The notes under the pieces are model-generated. The model did not search any database and had not been told where the DNA came from. It worked only from the letters and a program-made list of their open reading frames with translations. Both the position numbers and the translations under genes were made by a program. Positions 1 through 10,235 of a stretch of DNA of 33,354 bases are shown here, piece by piece. Each line of letters opens with the position of its first letter. Position 1 is the first letter of the stretch. The stretch comes from Chara braunii. Lineage: Eukaryota; Streptophyta; Charophyceae; Charales; Characeae. Location of the stretch: assembly GCA_003427395.1 (NCBI GenBank), contig BFEA01000680.1, positions 453,794-487,147 of the forward strand, read 5' to 3'.

Positions 1-3
1 TTT

Positions 4-1130
4 TTTTACCCCCAACCCACCCCCTCCCGATATTCGTTTTTTTTTCTTTTTTTTTTCTTCGAGAGGTTGGGGTTGGGGTTGCGCAACCCCAATAAGCCCC
101 CAAACCCTCCCTCTCTCCCCTCCATTGACCGCCACGTGGCCGCGGCCACGGCCACGCATGACCGCCTCCGGGGGAGATTTATAGGTTCTGTGTTTAGGCG
201 GAAGTAGCCCGGGCCCCTTTCTCCCAAGGACGTGACAACACACTCAATCAAAACCGACTTATGATCCGAGAAAGATTCATTGGCTGTTTCGACCGTCAGG
301 ACCCGTCCGTTTCACGCCAGCCAAACTGAGCCAGTCATGCGAGCGACCCAACCAAGTGTAGCCATTGGTCTGCGGATGCAATTCTCTAAAGACGTCAATC
401 AACTCCTAAGCTTCTGCCCATCTGAGCAGTTTTAATCTATCCTGTTTCGAACCCTCATCTGCTTCGAAATTGACTTGCAGAGATTTTCCTCTCCCTTCAG
501 CTACTTTTGTCCCTACCCCATCCTTGTATCCAAGCATTCTATGTACAAACATTGTTTTCTCTCCGTTTGTTGTTCGACTCATACAAAGTACCTGCGTCAA
601 AGGCGGGCGCCGGGAGACGTCGCACACCCAATATTATCGCCTTTGAATCCTCCAGTCACAACATATTTTTTGCATGCATAAATTATATCATCAACTAACT
701 TACCCTACACTAACCAGGGATAATCGGGTTGCCTTCCTCCGCAAGGAGCTAACTCGGGATTACCAAGAACGAAGGTAATGAACCTCGTCAAGGATCTTCA
801 GATAGCGTCAACTGCTTCGGTATTGTTCCAAAAACACTAACTTAGACTGCGCCTTGTGCCAACCGCAGTGTTCCCTCGGCCTAGGATCTTCAGATAGCAT
901 CAGCCTTAGGTGCCCCCACAAACCGCGTGAAAGCGTCGACGTTGAGGAGCACTGGTGAATTCTCGTGGCCCCTCTTAATGCATAATATTTTTCCCGGCCC
1001 TTACCGATTCCAGCGTTCTGAAAGGTGTTATACTCCGCCTATAGTGAATTTTTTTCATTTTTTAATTTTTTTTTTTTTAAGTAAGCCACATTCTTCTTTT
1101 AATTTCATCTCACACTACCAACCTTAGGCT
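4..1130. other. Non-genic left flank
   Basis: I see no gene here. Visible structure: a G-rich run with GGTTGGGG units (about 63-81); a perfect 16-bp GC palindrome CGTGGCCGCGGCCACG (135-150); and an 18-bp direct repeat, GGATCTTCAGATAGC followed by (G/A)TCA, at 792-809 and 884-901. Short open frames on both strands look like chance frames: none shows a known domain and their composition follows the local base bias. Confidence 0.5.
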
Positions 1131-1246
1131 ACCATTACTCCTAATTATAGTCATATAGGGAACCCAATAGCAGCCAGAACCTTGTTCACAAGAAAACACA
1201 CGGGGGTTGCTCCCGACCTGCAGGTGGGCGATAACGGTCAAGGAAC

Positions 1247-1324
1247 AACCGGTAGCATCAGGGACCTGCCAACAAGACGAATCCCAACCGGTAGCATCAG
1301 GGACCTGCCAACAAGACCAATCTC
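1247..1324. repeat. 39-bp tandem duplication
   Basis: Two adjacent 39-bp units (1247-1285 and 1286-1324), each beginning AACCGGTAGCATCAGGGACC, differ at only a few bases near the unit ends. Because 39 is divisible by three, open frames cross it and repeat a short peptide, but nothing else suggests coding. Confidence 0.85.
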
Positions 1325-1443
1325 TATGCCTCCTCTCAAGTCCCCTCTTCGACGAACATCAGCGGACTCTGCTCGATGCCGGTCGGGGGATGTCGTGGTC
1401 TATCTCTAGGTGGTAAGCGCCAAGCATGCCAAGGAAGGTACAT

Positions 1444-1514
1444 GAGGCGAATGAGGATTGAACCCACGACCTCCTGAATGCCAATAGTGAGCCTTACCAA
1501 TTGAGAATGGCCGC
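1444..1514 (-). pseudogene. tRNA-like relic (tRNA pseudogene or SINE head)
   Basis: On the minus strand this 71-nt stretch has tRNA order. A D-arm-like TCTCAATTGGTAAGGC (A box) is followed by a T arm with loop TTCAATC closed by GTGGG/CTCAT (two wobble pairs) and the B-box-like GGTTCAATCC at 1455-1464. The 5' GCGGCCA pairs with the 3' TCGCCTC at five of seven positions. The anticodon stem does not pair convincingly, although a loop reading TTGGCAT (anticodon GGC, alanine) is possible. I read it as a degenerate tRNA copy or the head of a tRNA-derived SINE rather than a working tRNA. Confidence 0.45.
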
Positions 1515-1966
1515 TGGATCAGTTGTGCCCTACCTCCCAAGCCTAGGCAGAAAAAAAATGGAGAATTCTCTATAGGATGAGAAAAAGTCCATCTTGTAAC
1601 CTCGTGTTCGTTCAACCGCCAGGACGATTACGTTAGGGTCCTCTGATCGCGTTGGTACTACCGGTAGTTGGGCTAAGTAAGCGGGAGTTATAGAGGGTTT
1701 GGAATCCAGATTCTCTTGCCCTGGCGTGTAGGACATGTTTGGGGAATTCCGATGTGACCAGACATTTTGGCATTAAAAGCCGCATTAGATTCTTAAATAA
1801 CTTAGCAGGGGATAAAGGGAACGAGGCTCTTATTGAGGTTCTACTGTAGGGTCCAACAGCTGGACGAGCTCAATCATAACAGTTCCTTAAGCCATAAATG
1901 AGGATAGTCGGCAGGGGCACTCGGTGCGAATTTTCGATTGAACTCCTCCTTAGGGCAACTACGAAA

Positions 1967-1980
1967 TCTATCTATCTCTC

Positions 1981-2039
<59 letters not shown>

Positions 2040-2056
2040 ATGTATATATATATAAA
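1967..2056. repeat. TATC microsatellite with TA tail
   Basis: An imperfect (TATC)n run spans about 1967-2040, with one TTTA interruption, and passes into a TA/TG-rich tail to about 2056. The Ser-Ile-Tyr-Leu frame read through it is an artefact of the repeat. Confidence 0.95.
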
Positions 2057-2105
2057 TTTACTTTGGAGGAATTCAATATAGGGGCTGGGACCCACATGTA
2101 CAAGT

Positions 2106-2420
2106 AATATCTGTACGGGATCTGTACGAGAACCTGTACGTTTTGTACGGCCCCGTACGAAAAAGCAAAAAAAAAAAAAAAAAGTTTTATAAAAAAAATC
2201 CGAAAAAAAAAGTTTTATAAAAAAATCCGAAAAAAAAAGTGATGGAATAACACAAAACAAGCAACATTTGGTTGGGCATCATCTTTAGATTCTTATTAGA
2301 ATTTGAGAAAAAAAAAATACCGGATTAAAAATAAAAAAAACTTGTACGGGGCCCCTTGCGTATGAGTAGCGTACGAGTACAAGAGTACGAATCCGTACTC
2401 GTACGAGGATGCGTACAAGT
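2106..2420. repeat. GTACG palindrome clusters flanking A-rich repeats
   Basis: Two clusters of the word GTACG (about 2109-2163 and 2342-2416) flank an A-rich core. The inner edges are inverted: GGCCCCGTAC on the left and GTACGGGGCC on the right. The core holds two tandem units of roughly 34 bp, each containing AGTTTTATAAAAAAA and TCCG. Together it resembles a small foldback unit with A-rich contents. No coding signal is visible. Confidence 0.6.
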
Positions 2421-2430
2421 GGCAATGCAG

Positions 2431-2750
2431 GCAGAGTTGAATTGCTACACGCCATCGACGGACGGAAAATCATGCAACATTATGGGTTTTGAACTGATTC
2501 AGAAAAAGAGAAATACAGGGGCCAGGACCCACGAGCGTCGTATTATACCGTGTACGTACAGTATTATAAGTTTTTTTTTTAACTTACTTATGAGGAATTC
2601 AATATAGGGGTCAGGACCCAGGAGCGTTGTATTATACCGTGTACTTACAATTTTCAATCATGTATCGCAGAGTTGGAGTGCTACACGTCATCGCTGGAGA
2701 GGGAATCGTGCAACATTATGGGTTTTGAGTTGATTCAGAAAAAGAGAAAA
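2431..2750. repeat. 84-bp duplication, 236 bp apart
   Basis: Segments 2431-2514 and 2667-2750 are diverged copies: both begin GCAGAGTTG and both contain CAACATTATGGGTTTTGA and TGATTCAGAAAAAGAGAAA. Between them another word set, AGGACCCA followed by ATTATACCGTGTAC, occurs at about 2525-2555 and 2614-2644. A related GGACCCA also lies near 2088. The region is a local, partly tandem duplication. Confidence 0.8.
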
Positions 2751-3544
2751 AACTTTGGTTGTGTACCCTATGTACTTTCAACATTTGTTCATTTTTCTTT
2801 TATGTCAAAATCTATGTAGCAACATCAGGTTTTCCAGATTTTTTGGTGTGGATGTCCCAAAATCAGCTAAAAAATATACAAAAGTCCAGGATTTAAAAAA
2901 AAAGACAAATATTACTTGACTCCCACTTGTCAGTAAGGGTTTACCGACCTCTTATTTTGTAGATGGTTTTAGTGTTGAGATCTACCTTTTCACTGAACCG
3001 GTGAACCATTTAGGTTGAATGGGATTGAGGGCTCATGGTTTTATTTGGAAGGATTCACTATGATGAAATAAGCACTAGTGGTAATAACCTGATAGGTAGG
3101 TAGTGTCAAACTAAAAAAATCGAAATTCAAAAAAATGGGACGTTGGACCCGGTTTCAAGTACCGCCGAAGCTAGGTAATGACCCCAGTTTTCTCCGGGGT
3201 GGTTTGTGAGGATTTCTAGCCTCTTACTCCGATTGATATTGAAATAATCGGGTTATTCTAAAAAAAAAGTAAAAAAATAAAAACTAATGACATGCAGAAT
3301 TACACAAACAATACGAATTCTTCTAACATCAACAACACACCAAACCCAACCTCTCAGCATTCACCATCATTTGGTCACCACCTCCCACTACTTTTCCCCC
3401 TCTCCACCCTCACCCACCATCCCCTACACCCAACCCAATCCCCCCTCCGTCGCAGGTCCGTCCTCCTACTCGCAAATAGATGTTGAGCGAATAGGCCCCG
3501 CATGGGGACTTTCCCGAATGCAAAGCATTTTTAAAACAGTGCTG
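2751..3544. other. Unassigned non-genic stretch
   Basis: AT-rich sequence with short A and T runs and a C-rich part near 3330-3450. A 135-codon plus-strand frame (3287-3694) opens in the C-rich part and runs into repeat copy D. It is rich in Ser, Thr and Pro, has no recognisable domain and crosses the repeat boundary, so I do not call it a gene. Confidence 0.4.
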
Positions 3545-4215
3545 CTCCATCAAAGTGCGTCAGCTATACCTCTCGCGAACCCCTACGACATGCTAGGGTT
3601 ATGCACGATACTCGTGAGAACTGTCACCGTTCCTTTGGTGGGCGTATCCCCGCCGAGCTACTGGTGCACATGCGAGAGTTTTTACGTATGGTAGCAGAGG
3701 TGGGTCAACTTAGGGCGTTTCTCGCTCGCTATGGCATAGGGGGTATGCTTGGTGGATGTCTGAATCGACCCGTGTATGAATCGACGATTGGGGCATTGAT
3801 CTCCCAAGTGTCCCCCTACGTCAGCCAACTAGGATAATCAATCTAACCCAGCGATCCTTTTATAAGAAAAACTCATATGCAAACCGCACCTGGTCCCTTT
3901 TCCCTCTTGACCCGTAACGTTTTTAGTATTGGGTAGCCAAACGTCGCTCGTGGAGCTTAGCATAAGTAGTGCGGTGATGAAGGTGTTGTATAACAATCAA
4001 TCATGCGTAAAAGCATAAATGCTCAGCATGACGACATATTGTGTGGTGTCCGTGACAATCCGATTCTCGAAGTATCAGTTGACAAGCGTCTTGAGGGATT
4101 ATTCATCCGGCGCTAGACAATCGCGGATGTGGTTGCTAGTCTTAGCCTCATTTTCACCTTGCGCAAAAGAGTGGTAGGGGTCGCTTTACGGACAAGGAAG
4201 TTGGAACATACAATT
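3545..4215 (+). repeat. Dispersed repeat family, copy D (5' module only)
   Basis: This segment aligns with the first part of copies A, B and C. It shares GGCGTATCCCCGCCGAGCTA (3641-3660) exactly with copy B. Other shared words, in the same order, are TACCTCTCGCGA, GGGCGTTTCTCGCTCG, ATAGGGGGTA and CTTGAGGG. A possible relic of the palindromic GTGTC/GACAC region seen in the other copies lies near 4070-4095. The TATA-like box, hairpin array and 3' module are absent, so this is a 5' fragment. No protein product is recognised. Confidence 0.75.
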
Positions 4216-4635
4216 CGTAAAAACATTAAAAAAAAAATGTTAGGTTTGCACGAAAACTATTAAAGATTTTGATAATACGCTTTTCCGATCTCCAACATGA
4301 CTGAAATTATATGTGAAGTAAAACAACTGTAAAAGAGAAATAGAAAGTAATTTTCCAGCGCCAAAAAAATTGGCGAGGAGAAAAACAGGTTTTTTAAACA
4401 GAAAACCACTACCATGCAAACACTGTATGCTTAGGAACCGACGTATCCAAGTTTTTTGTTGTCTAAAAAAATCATGTTTATAATTCTCTACGATGTGTGG
4501 TATGGCAAACATATTCGGGGGTTTCACGAACACGATATCATATTCTCATATTCACAAATACGTTCACCTAAATAATATTCTTTCATGTATGGACGAGATA
4601 TTATTTTATAATATTTGTTTTTATTCTACGTTACC
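4216..4635. other. Unassigned AT-rich stretch
   Basis: No gene is recognised. A 97-codon minus-strand frame (4240-4533) contains Phe-rich stretches and matches nothing I know. It is probably a chance frame in AT-rich DNA. Confidence 0.4.
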
Positions 4636-4961
4636 AATGGTCCGAAGACCGGACATCTCCCCCGGACGTTAGGTACCCCCGTCGTCCGGATTTCCGGACA
4701 ACGACATTTTGGCACTTAAAAAAAAAAAAAAAATTACAGTGTTGCGCATGCCCTAGAGACCCCCTACAAAATTTTTTAGATTTTTCTGAGCATTTGGTGA
4801 TAGGGTGCTATTTATGGGGGGGGGGGGGGTACGATAGGTTTTTGTGGGGATAGGAGGGGTATAGGTGGGGATTAGAATTTTTGAAGATTTTATTATTTAT
4901 TCTACTGGCCCAAATGATCCAAAAATTTGGTGGTGTACACCTAATGCAAGGTGGAAGCCAC

Positions 4962-4993
<32 letters not shown>

Positions 4994-5368
4994 TTTTTTG
5001 CGCTAGGTCTTACATACCCTGTCCGGTCCGACTTCCGACCAGATACTCGGTTGGACATTCAGGACGGTAAGGGGGGTCCCGGACGTCCGATCCAACAACC
5101 TAGTTTTTATTTTAATTTTTTTTTCCCCCTTAACTTGCGCTTGACTAAGAATTTAGAGGTGTATCTCGGGTGAAAATTGTTTGTATTATTATTTTATATA
5201 ACATATATTTTTGAACAAAAATTTTATTGTTGAATTCCAAATTGATTTATAGTTCTATAAACCTAGGTTACCTGATCGGACATCCGCGACCCCCCTGACC
5301 GTCCGGGGTTGTCCGCTCGGAGAACCGGTCGGACATCCTCCCCTGGCAGACTGTCTGCGCCCTAACGG

Positions 5369-5424
<56 letters not shown>

Positions 5425-5650
5425 TCCAAAAAATCTGAAACAAAACTATGTTATGCAGAAACATAAACTGAACAACTTTTGCATTGGGATGATATCGAAG
5501 TTGGTTCTCAATTTTAAAATAAAAAAATAAATTAAAGACACCCCCAATTTTTAAATTTTTTTTTTGTGCATTTAATTGATAAAACCAAGACGTCCGAGAC
5601 TCCCCTGACTGTCCGCCCAGGACGTCCTGCCATCGGACAACTGGTAACAT
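4636..5650. repeat. GTCCG-rich blocks alternating with A-rich runs
   Basis: Four GC-rich blocks (about 4636-4710, 5020-5095, 5270-5368 and 5590-5645) are crowded with CGGAC/GTCCG and GGACGTCC words in both orientations. AT-rich stretches with long homopolymers separate them: A at about 4718-4733, G14 at 4816-4829, (TTTA)n at about 4963-4996 and A52 at 5369-5420. Two later blocks share phrases such as CCCCTGACNGTCCG, so these are diverged copies of one unit. No coding content is visible. Confidence 0.65.
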
Positions 5651-5841
5651 AGCTATAAACTAGTTTTCGCAGAGCTTGGTTTCGACCTGAGTTAAAAATA
5701 ACTTATAGTCCTATAAATGAGTATTTACAAAAACGTTTTTTTTTAATACATATTTTAAGTTCGTCTTGCAGTCCTTAAATATCATCTTGTTTGAGCTCTA
5801 TTTTTTTCACAATCTGCTAGGAATGGCTTATAGTCCTATAA
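5246..5841. repeat. Three copies of a TTATAG/CTATAA palindrome
   Basis: TTTATAGTTCTATAAA at 5246-5261 and TTATAGTCCTATAA at 5703-5716 and 5828-5841 are near-perfect palindromes with a two-base centre. The last two are identical. They sit in the AT-rich partner sequence of the GTCCG blocks and probably belong to the same diverged repeat unit. Confidence 0.7.
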
Positions 5842-7074
5842 CATGATTTTTGTTGAGAAAGTTTTTCGTGCACATTTTGAAAATCGCTTGGCTTTTTGCC
5901 CCTCCCCCCCCCTTTTGCAGATAAACAATTAAAAACGTTTTTTTTTTTGTTAAAAATACCAGTTTGACTTTTTTTTTCCATTCTATAAAAAATTAGAGGT
6001 TTTGTGGTTTTGTTAGATTTCTATGAATAAAGTCTTTTGTGTGCTGCAATCTGTAACACCTCACCTTTTTGTCTAGAACATCCACATCCTACTAAACAGT
6101 TCCCAATACGGAATCTAAATTGTCATCCGCGAAAACGCCAACAATTTGTCACGAACTTTTCCTTGTGAAGTGTGTGAGACTCTGCCTTTAACAGTCATGC
6201 AAATAAATTAGTTGAATCTTTCAACAAACAATCACTTTCACAGTCATTATTGTGACCCGTTCATCACAATCCTCACAACACAAACAATCATCGGAACTCA
6301 AATCTCATATATTTCACGCATACTTGCAGCCACACAAATTGAATAACAATATTCCATGCACTAAAGGGGTCAACTTTACCATTCTCTGCTATTCATACCC
6401 TTCCTTATGCACACAAGCCCCAACCATTTTTTACAATCTCACAATAAATAGATTCTTCAATCATTCAGTGTTGCAGCGAGGTCCTCTCTCTCTTGAATAG
6501 GTTATATTCGCAAAGTGATTCTTCATTCATCCATTGTTCCCAGTCCAGATAACAGATTCAAACATGCAATATAATTTCTCATGAAAGAGGACACAAGTCT
6601 TGTTAGAAGTGGTTGCAACCTTTAAAGAGGAAGTTGTCAGTCTCTATGACAAAATTGGGGACAACAATAGCACAACAACACAACTTTCGAAATTCAACAC
6701 GGTCTTTTTGATACAATTGTCTGAGGTTTTCTACTCTTTGTTTCTCGTGGTGGAGAAACCGTTTGTGATTATTAGAAAAAGGTAGCGACCTAAAAAAAGA
6801 AGTTAAACGTCTCTAGGAAAGAATCAGTGGAAACAATAGGTCAACAATATAATCATCATGTGTGTTTCTTTCCCCACAACATTCGAGAGTTTCGTGAGTC
6901 TCAAATTTTCGTGGTTCGGAAAATAGATAAGTGTGATAACGTTACAATTATGAGTCTGCATACAATAGAAAAGTACAACAATGGCCGCAATGACTTCCAT
7001 ACATGAACAAAGTTATAAACGAGGGCCCAAAAATTGGCCCTGAGAAGGAAATGACAGAGACCGAAACTGAAACG
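5842..7074. other. Unassigned AT-rich stretch
   Basis: No gene, RNA gene or clear repeat is recognised. Short open frames (for example 6252-6500 plus and 6600-6785 plus) show no known domain. A 6-bp inverted repeat AGGGCC/GGCCCT lies at about 7022-7041, just before repeat copy A. Confidence 0.4.
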
Positions 7075-7132
7075 CTACTCTGGCCGAGTGCGCCAACTAC
7101 ACCTCGCACGAAGCCCTGCGACAAGATAGGGG

Positions 7133-7216
7133 GCATATCCCGGTCAAGCTACCGAACCTCGTCCAAAGGGTTGTCACCACCCTTGGACAAGCATATCCCG
7201 GTCAAGCTACCGAACC
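7133..7216 (+). repeat. 58-bp tandem duplication in copy A
   Basis: The phrase GCATATCCCGGTCAAGCTAC, followed by CGAACC, occurs at 7133-7158 and again at 7191-7216. Copies B, C and D have the equivalent word (GGCGTATCCCC...GAGCTA) once, so the duplication is specific to copy A. Confidence 0.9.
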
Positions 7217-7819
7217 ACGTGCAAATGCCACTCGAATGCAATCGCCAAGGTGGCCCAACCGAGGGCATTTCTCGTATGTTGTAGCATAGGGGGCCAGCGT
7301 GGTTGAACACCCTAATCTGACCTGCATGTGAATCGACTCTCTGGGGGTTGATGTCCCAAGCGCGGTTCAACGCCGATCGACTAGGATGACCCATCTAACC
7401 AGCGATACACCTCGCCAAAATAAAACCAAGTTTAACACATAAATCTCGCCAAGTCTTCTTTTATGTTCGACTTATAACCTTTTAATGACAATTTACCTGA
7501 ATAACACTTGCCAAAGTCAGAATAAATATCGCAGGGACGTAGGCTTTGTCATGCCGACTGGTCATGCATGAATACACAAGCAGTCGTACTGATGACGTAC
7601 TATGTGGTACCCATAATCATGTGACTTCGAAAGCCAAGTGTCGTCTGACACTTGTCTTGAGGGGTTAATCTTTCAATGCTATACAATCGAGAAGACGATT
7701 GTGAGTTCTACCCTCTTCTGCACCCTGTGCAGACGAGTGGTAGGTGGGCCTTGGCCCATTGTGGCGGCCAAACGTCGTTGATCCTAGGAATGAGGCTTCA
7801 TCATCGGAGGCCTGGAAAC

Positions 7820-7881
7820 AAGTCAAGAGGTTTGACTTTGACCTGGATAGCCTCCATGGACCTTAACGTCCAACTATAAAA
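7820..7881 (+). promoter_or_regulatory. Candidate promoter: inverted repeat plus TATA-like box (copy A)
   Basis: AAGTCAA (7820-7826) and TTGACTT (7832-7838) form a 7-bp hairpin with a 5-base loop. A TATAAAA box follows at 7875-7881 within CAACTATAAAAATTCT. Copy B keeps both parts with the same order and similar spacing, while the surrounding sequence has drifted. In both copies the element's repeats and hairpin array lie downstream, so transcription from here would include the array. No expression evidence is available from sequence alone. Confidence 0.4.
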
Positions 7882-8364
7882 ATTCTAAGAAGTAAAAGAT
7901 AAAAGAGATCTTCCTTTTCTCTCAATACAAATTGGGTTGATCATTACTTATCATCATGGTAGACCATGCGAATACATAAAATATAAATACAACATGATAT
8001 AGGCACGAGGCAATTACTTTTCACACACACAGTATGACACTTTTCAAAATATATGTATGATTGCAAGCAAAGTCAAATTTACACTTTAACTCAGAAAACA
8101 TATATGAAATCATATCAAGGATTTTATATTAACAAAACATACACTACATAGGGTCAACTTTAACCACCCTTTGCACTCGCACCTCTTGTTTATCCACACA
8201 AACTCCAACCTTTATCCAACCTTCCAAAATAAAAACACTCATTCATTTTTAAATAACCATTTAGTGAAAGTTCGGGTATAAACCCAAAGAAACAATTCAA
8301 CCCATATGGGCTAAGGCCTTAGGTTGAGTCGCGATAATAAATTGAAATTGAATCGTAAGTCGAT

Positions 8365-8405
8365 CTGTTATCAAGAGATAACAGAAGACGATCCTCGTAG
8401 GATCG
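8365..8405 (+). other. Two perfect hairpins, the first conserved in copy B
   Basis: CTGTTATC (8365-8372) and GATAACAG (8377-8384) pair perfectly across a four-base loop. Copy B has the same stem with a three-base loop at 29547-29565, where the loop changed but the stem did not. A second perfect hairpin, CGATCC/GGATCG (8389-8394 and 8400-8405), follows directly in copy A only. Confidence 0.8.
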
Positions 8406-8587
8406 GGCTGAAATTAGTTAGATCTTGAATAAAAATGATAAAAAAATACGCGTAACATAACACAAGCTAATTCCAAATACTAAACTTTTAAGTGCATGGA
8501 GACTTAACCCCGATGTTGCATTTCACTCAAATCCTCCTAAGGCTAAGTCTACATTTACTTCTCAATTGATGCTTGAAGAATAAAAAA

Positions 8588-9250
8588 AATTCGGCAGCAT
8601 CTTCCCTTTACATGGTGGATTGTCAAAATCTTTCCAAAAAATAATCTAACTTCTCAAGAGTCAAAACTAATAAATTTTTAATAGCACTCTCCCTTAAAAA
8701 GTGTCTTTTCAAAATTTATAATTGGTTAAATATGAAATCCGAGAACGATCTTTGACGTTATAGAGTTAAATTTTGTCGAACTCCCTGATTTAATAAAAAT
8801 TATGGCAACATTTCCTTTAAAGATTAGGCTTCCCAAATTTATATCAAGTCAGATATAAACTTAAAATAAAACTTAAGTCCTGGCAAGACAAAATTTAACT
8901 AACTCTTTAGCTTCATAAAAATTTCGGCAAAACTTCCCCTAGAAAAAATACCTTTTCAAAACTTGTACAAAGTTAAATGCAAATTTTAAGAATAATAATG
9001 ACTTTATGAAGTTAAATTTTGTCTAATTCCCTTATTAATAAAAAAAATTGACAGCACTTTCTCTAGTACAGTAGGCTTTCAAAATTTATACTAAGCCAAC
9101 TATGAAACTCGTACAAAAGTTGAATTTGTAAATATGAAAAATTGACTAACTCTTTGTATTTGCATAATTTTCGGTAACACTTCTCTTAGCCAAAATGTTT
9201 TTTTCAAAATTTATACAAAGCCAAATATGAAAAAATTAACGTAACTCAGA
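8588..9250 (+). repeat. About 123-bp tandem repeat, six diverged units
   Basis: Units begin near 8588, 8673, 8796, 8919, 9043 and 9162 with a word like AATTTCGGCAACACTTCCC, and continue with TTTTCAAAATTTATACNAAG and CCAAATATGAAA. Spacings are 85, 123, 123, 124 and 119 bp. Copy C has about three related units on the minus strand (about 15725-15985), whereas copy B lacks them. This is a satellite-like module inside the repeat. Confidence 0.75.
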
Positions 9251-9471
9251 AAATGCAGAAGTTGAACTAACTCATGTAGCTTAAGCATATGGCGAGCATC
9301 TAAAGCAACTACCTATCGAAGCTAAGACTCAGAACAGGTAGAACTCTCACTCAATCGCATGCAAGTCCATACCACAATAGGTAAGTACTCTCACCAAAAA
9401 TTCTAAGTTGTTTTCACATAATATATTAGATCATCGATTCTTTAAATAATTAACATTTTACCCAGCTTACA

Positions 9472-10235
9472 TACGACATGACGCTAGACCATTCAACTTA
9501 GAAACAATCCTTAGCATGTCGTAGTACATTATACACCAACATGTTGCACAACTACTTCTCTTTTATTTCGGCATGTGACTAGACCATTCAACTTAGAAAC
9601 AATGTCTAGTCGCCCTGAACTGTTCAAATATCTAAAAATTAATAACTCTCCGACTTGTTTTCAAAATATGGGCAGGGGACTGAGTCATTCAACTTAGAAA
9701 CAATGTTCAAGTTATCCAGTTTGCTTCCTATTATACTCTTAAATTTATCTCTCTTCTCAAAGATATGGCTAAGTTGAACCATTCTGCTTAGAAACAATGC
9801 CCAGTTGCTTGTTCACATGCAAATATAAATAAAGTATTTTCAATTATACTCATTTGCGGTTAATGGGTGACTTCAGGCTAAACCATTAAACTTAGAAACA
9901 ATGATTAGCCCTTCATCAAAATTTTCCCTCAAAATAAAACAAGAGACTAAACCATTCAGCTTAGAAGCAATGTCCAATTTATCCGAAGTTATACAAAAGT
10001 ATGACGTTTGATCATTCAGCCCAGCTTCAGTCAGAAACCCCAAAAGAAATAGATTGACCAAACCATTCAACTTAGAAACAATGCTTGACCTTAAAAGTCA
10101 GTCAAACAAACCCTTCAAAATAAACACATCAACCAGATCATTCAACTTAGAAACAATTTCTGGTCTTTCATAAAACAAGCAATAAAACATAGCAATGAGT
10201 CATTCACCTTAGAAACAATGTCAAACCTTTAATGA
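9472..10235 (+). repeat. Hairpin array of copy A (10 units)
   Basis: Ten units carry the core ATTCAACTTAGAAACAAT, with cores starting at 9491, 9586, 9687, 9781, 9884, 9954, 10014, 10065, 10140 and 10202 (spacing 51-103 bp). Several cores sit in a loop closed by arms that differ between units yet match each other. These are TACGACAT plus GCTA (9472-9486) with TAGC plus ATGTCGTA (9512-9523); GACTAGA (9577-9583) with TCTAGTC (9605-9611); GGCTAA (9876-9881) with TTAGCC (9905-9910); and ACCAGA (10132-10137) with TCTGGT (10159-10164). The other units have weak or lost stems. Sequence between units is not shared. Confidence 0.85.

Noticed and set aside
63-81. Telomere-like GGTTGGGG repeat
   Set aside because: Fewer than three units, not at a sequence end, and unlike the usual plant telomere TTTAGGG. 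It could form a weak quadruplex, but nothing more is supported.
1898-2107. Ser-Ile-Tyr-Leu repeat protein
   Set aside because: It is only the TATC microsatellite read in frame.
5255-5650. Phe-rich 131-codon minus-strand frame
   Set aside because: It is carried by the A52 homopolymer and the GTCCG blocks, and no domain is present.
9472-10235. CRISPR-like array (short conserved repeat at intervals)
   Set aside because: The setting is eukaryotic, spacing varies from 51 to 103 bp, repeats are imperfect, and there are no cas genes. The paired private stems fit a hairpin array better.
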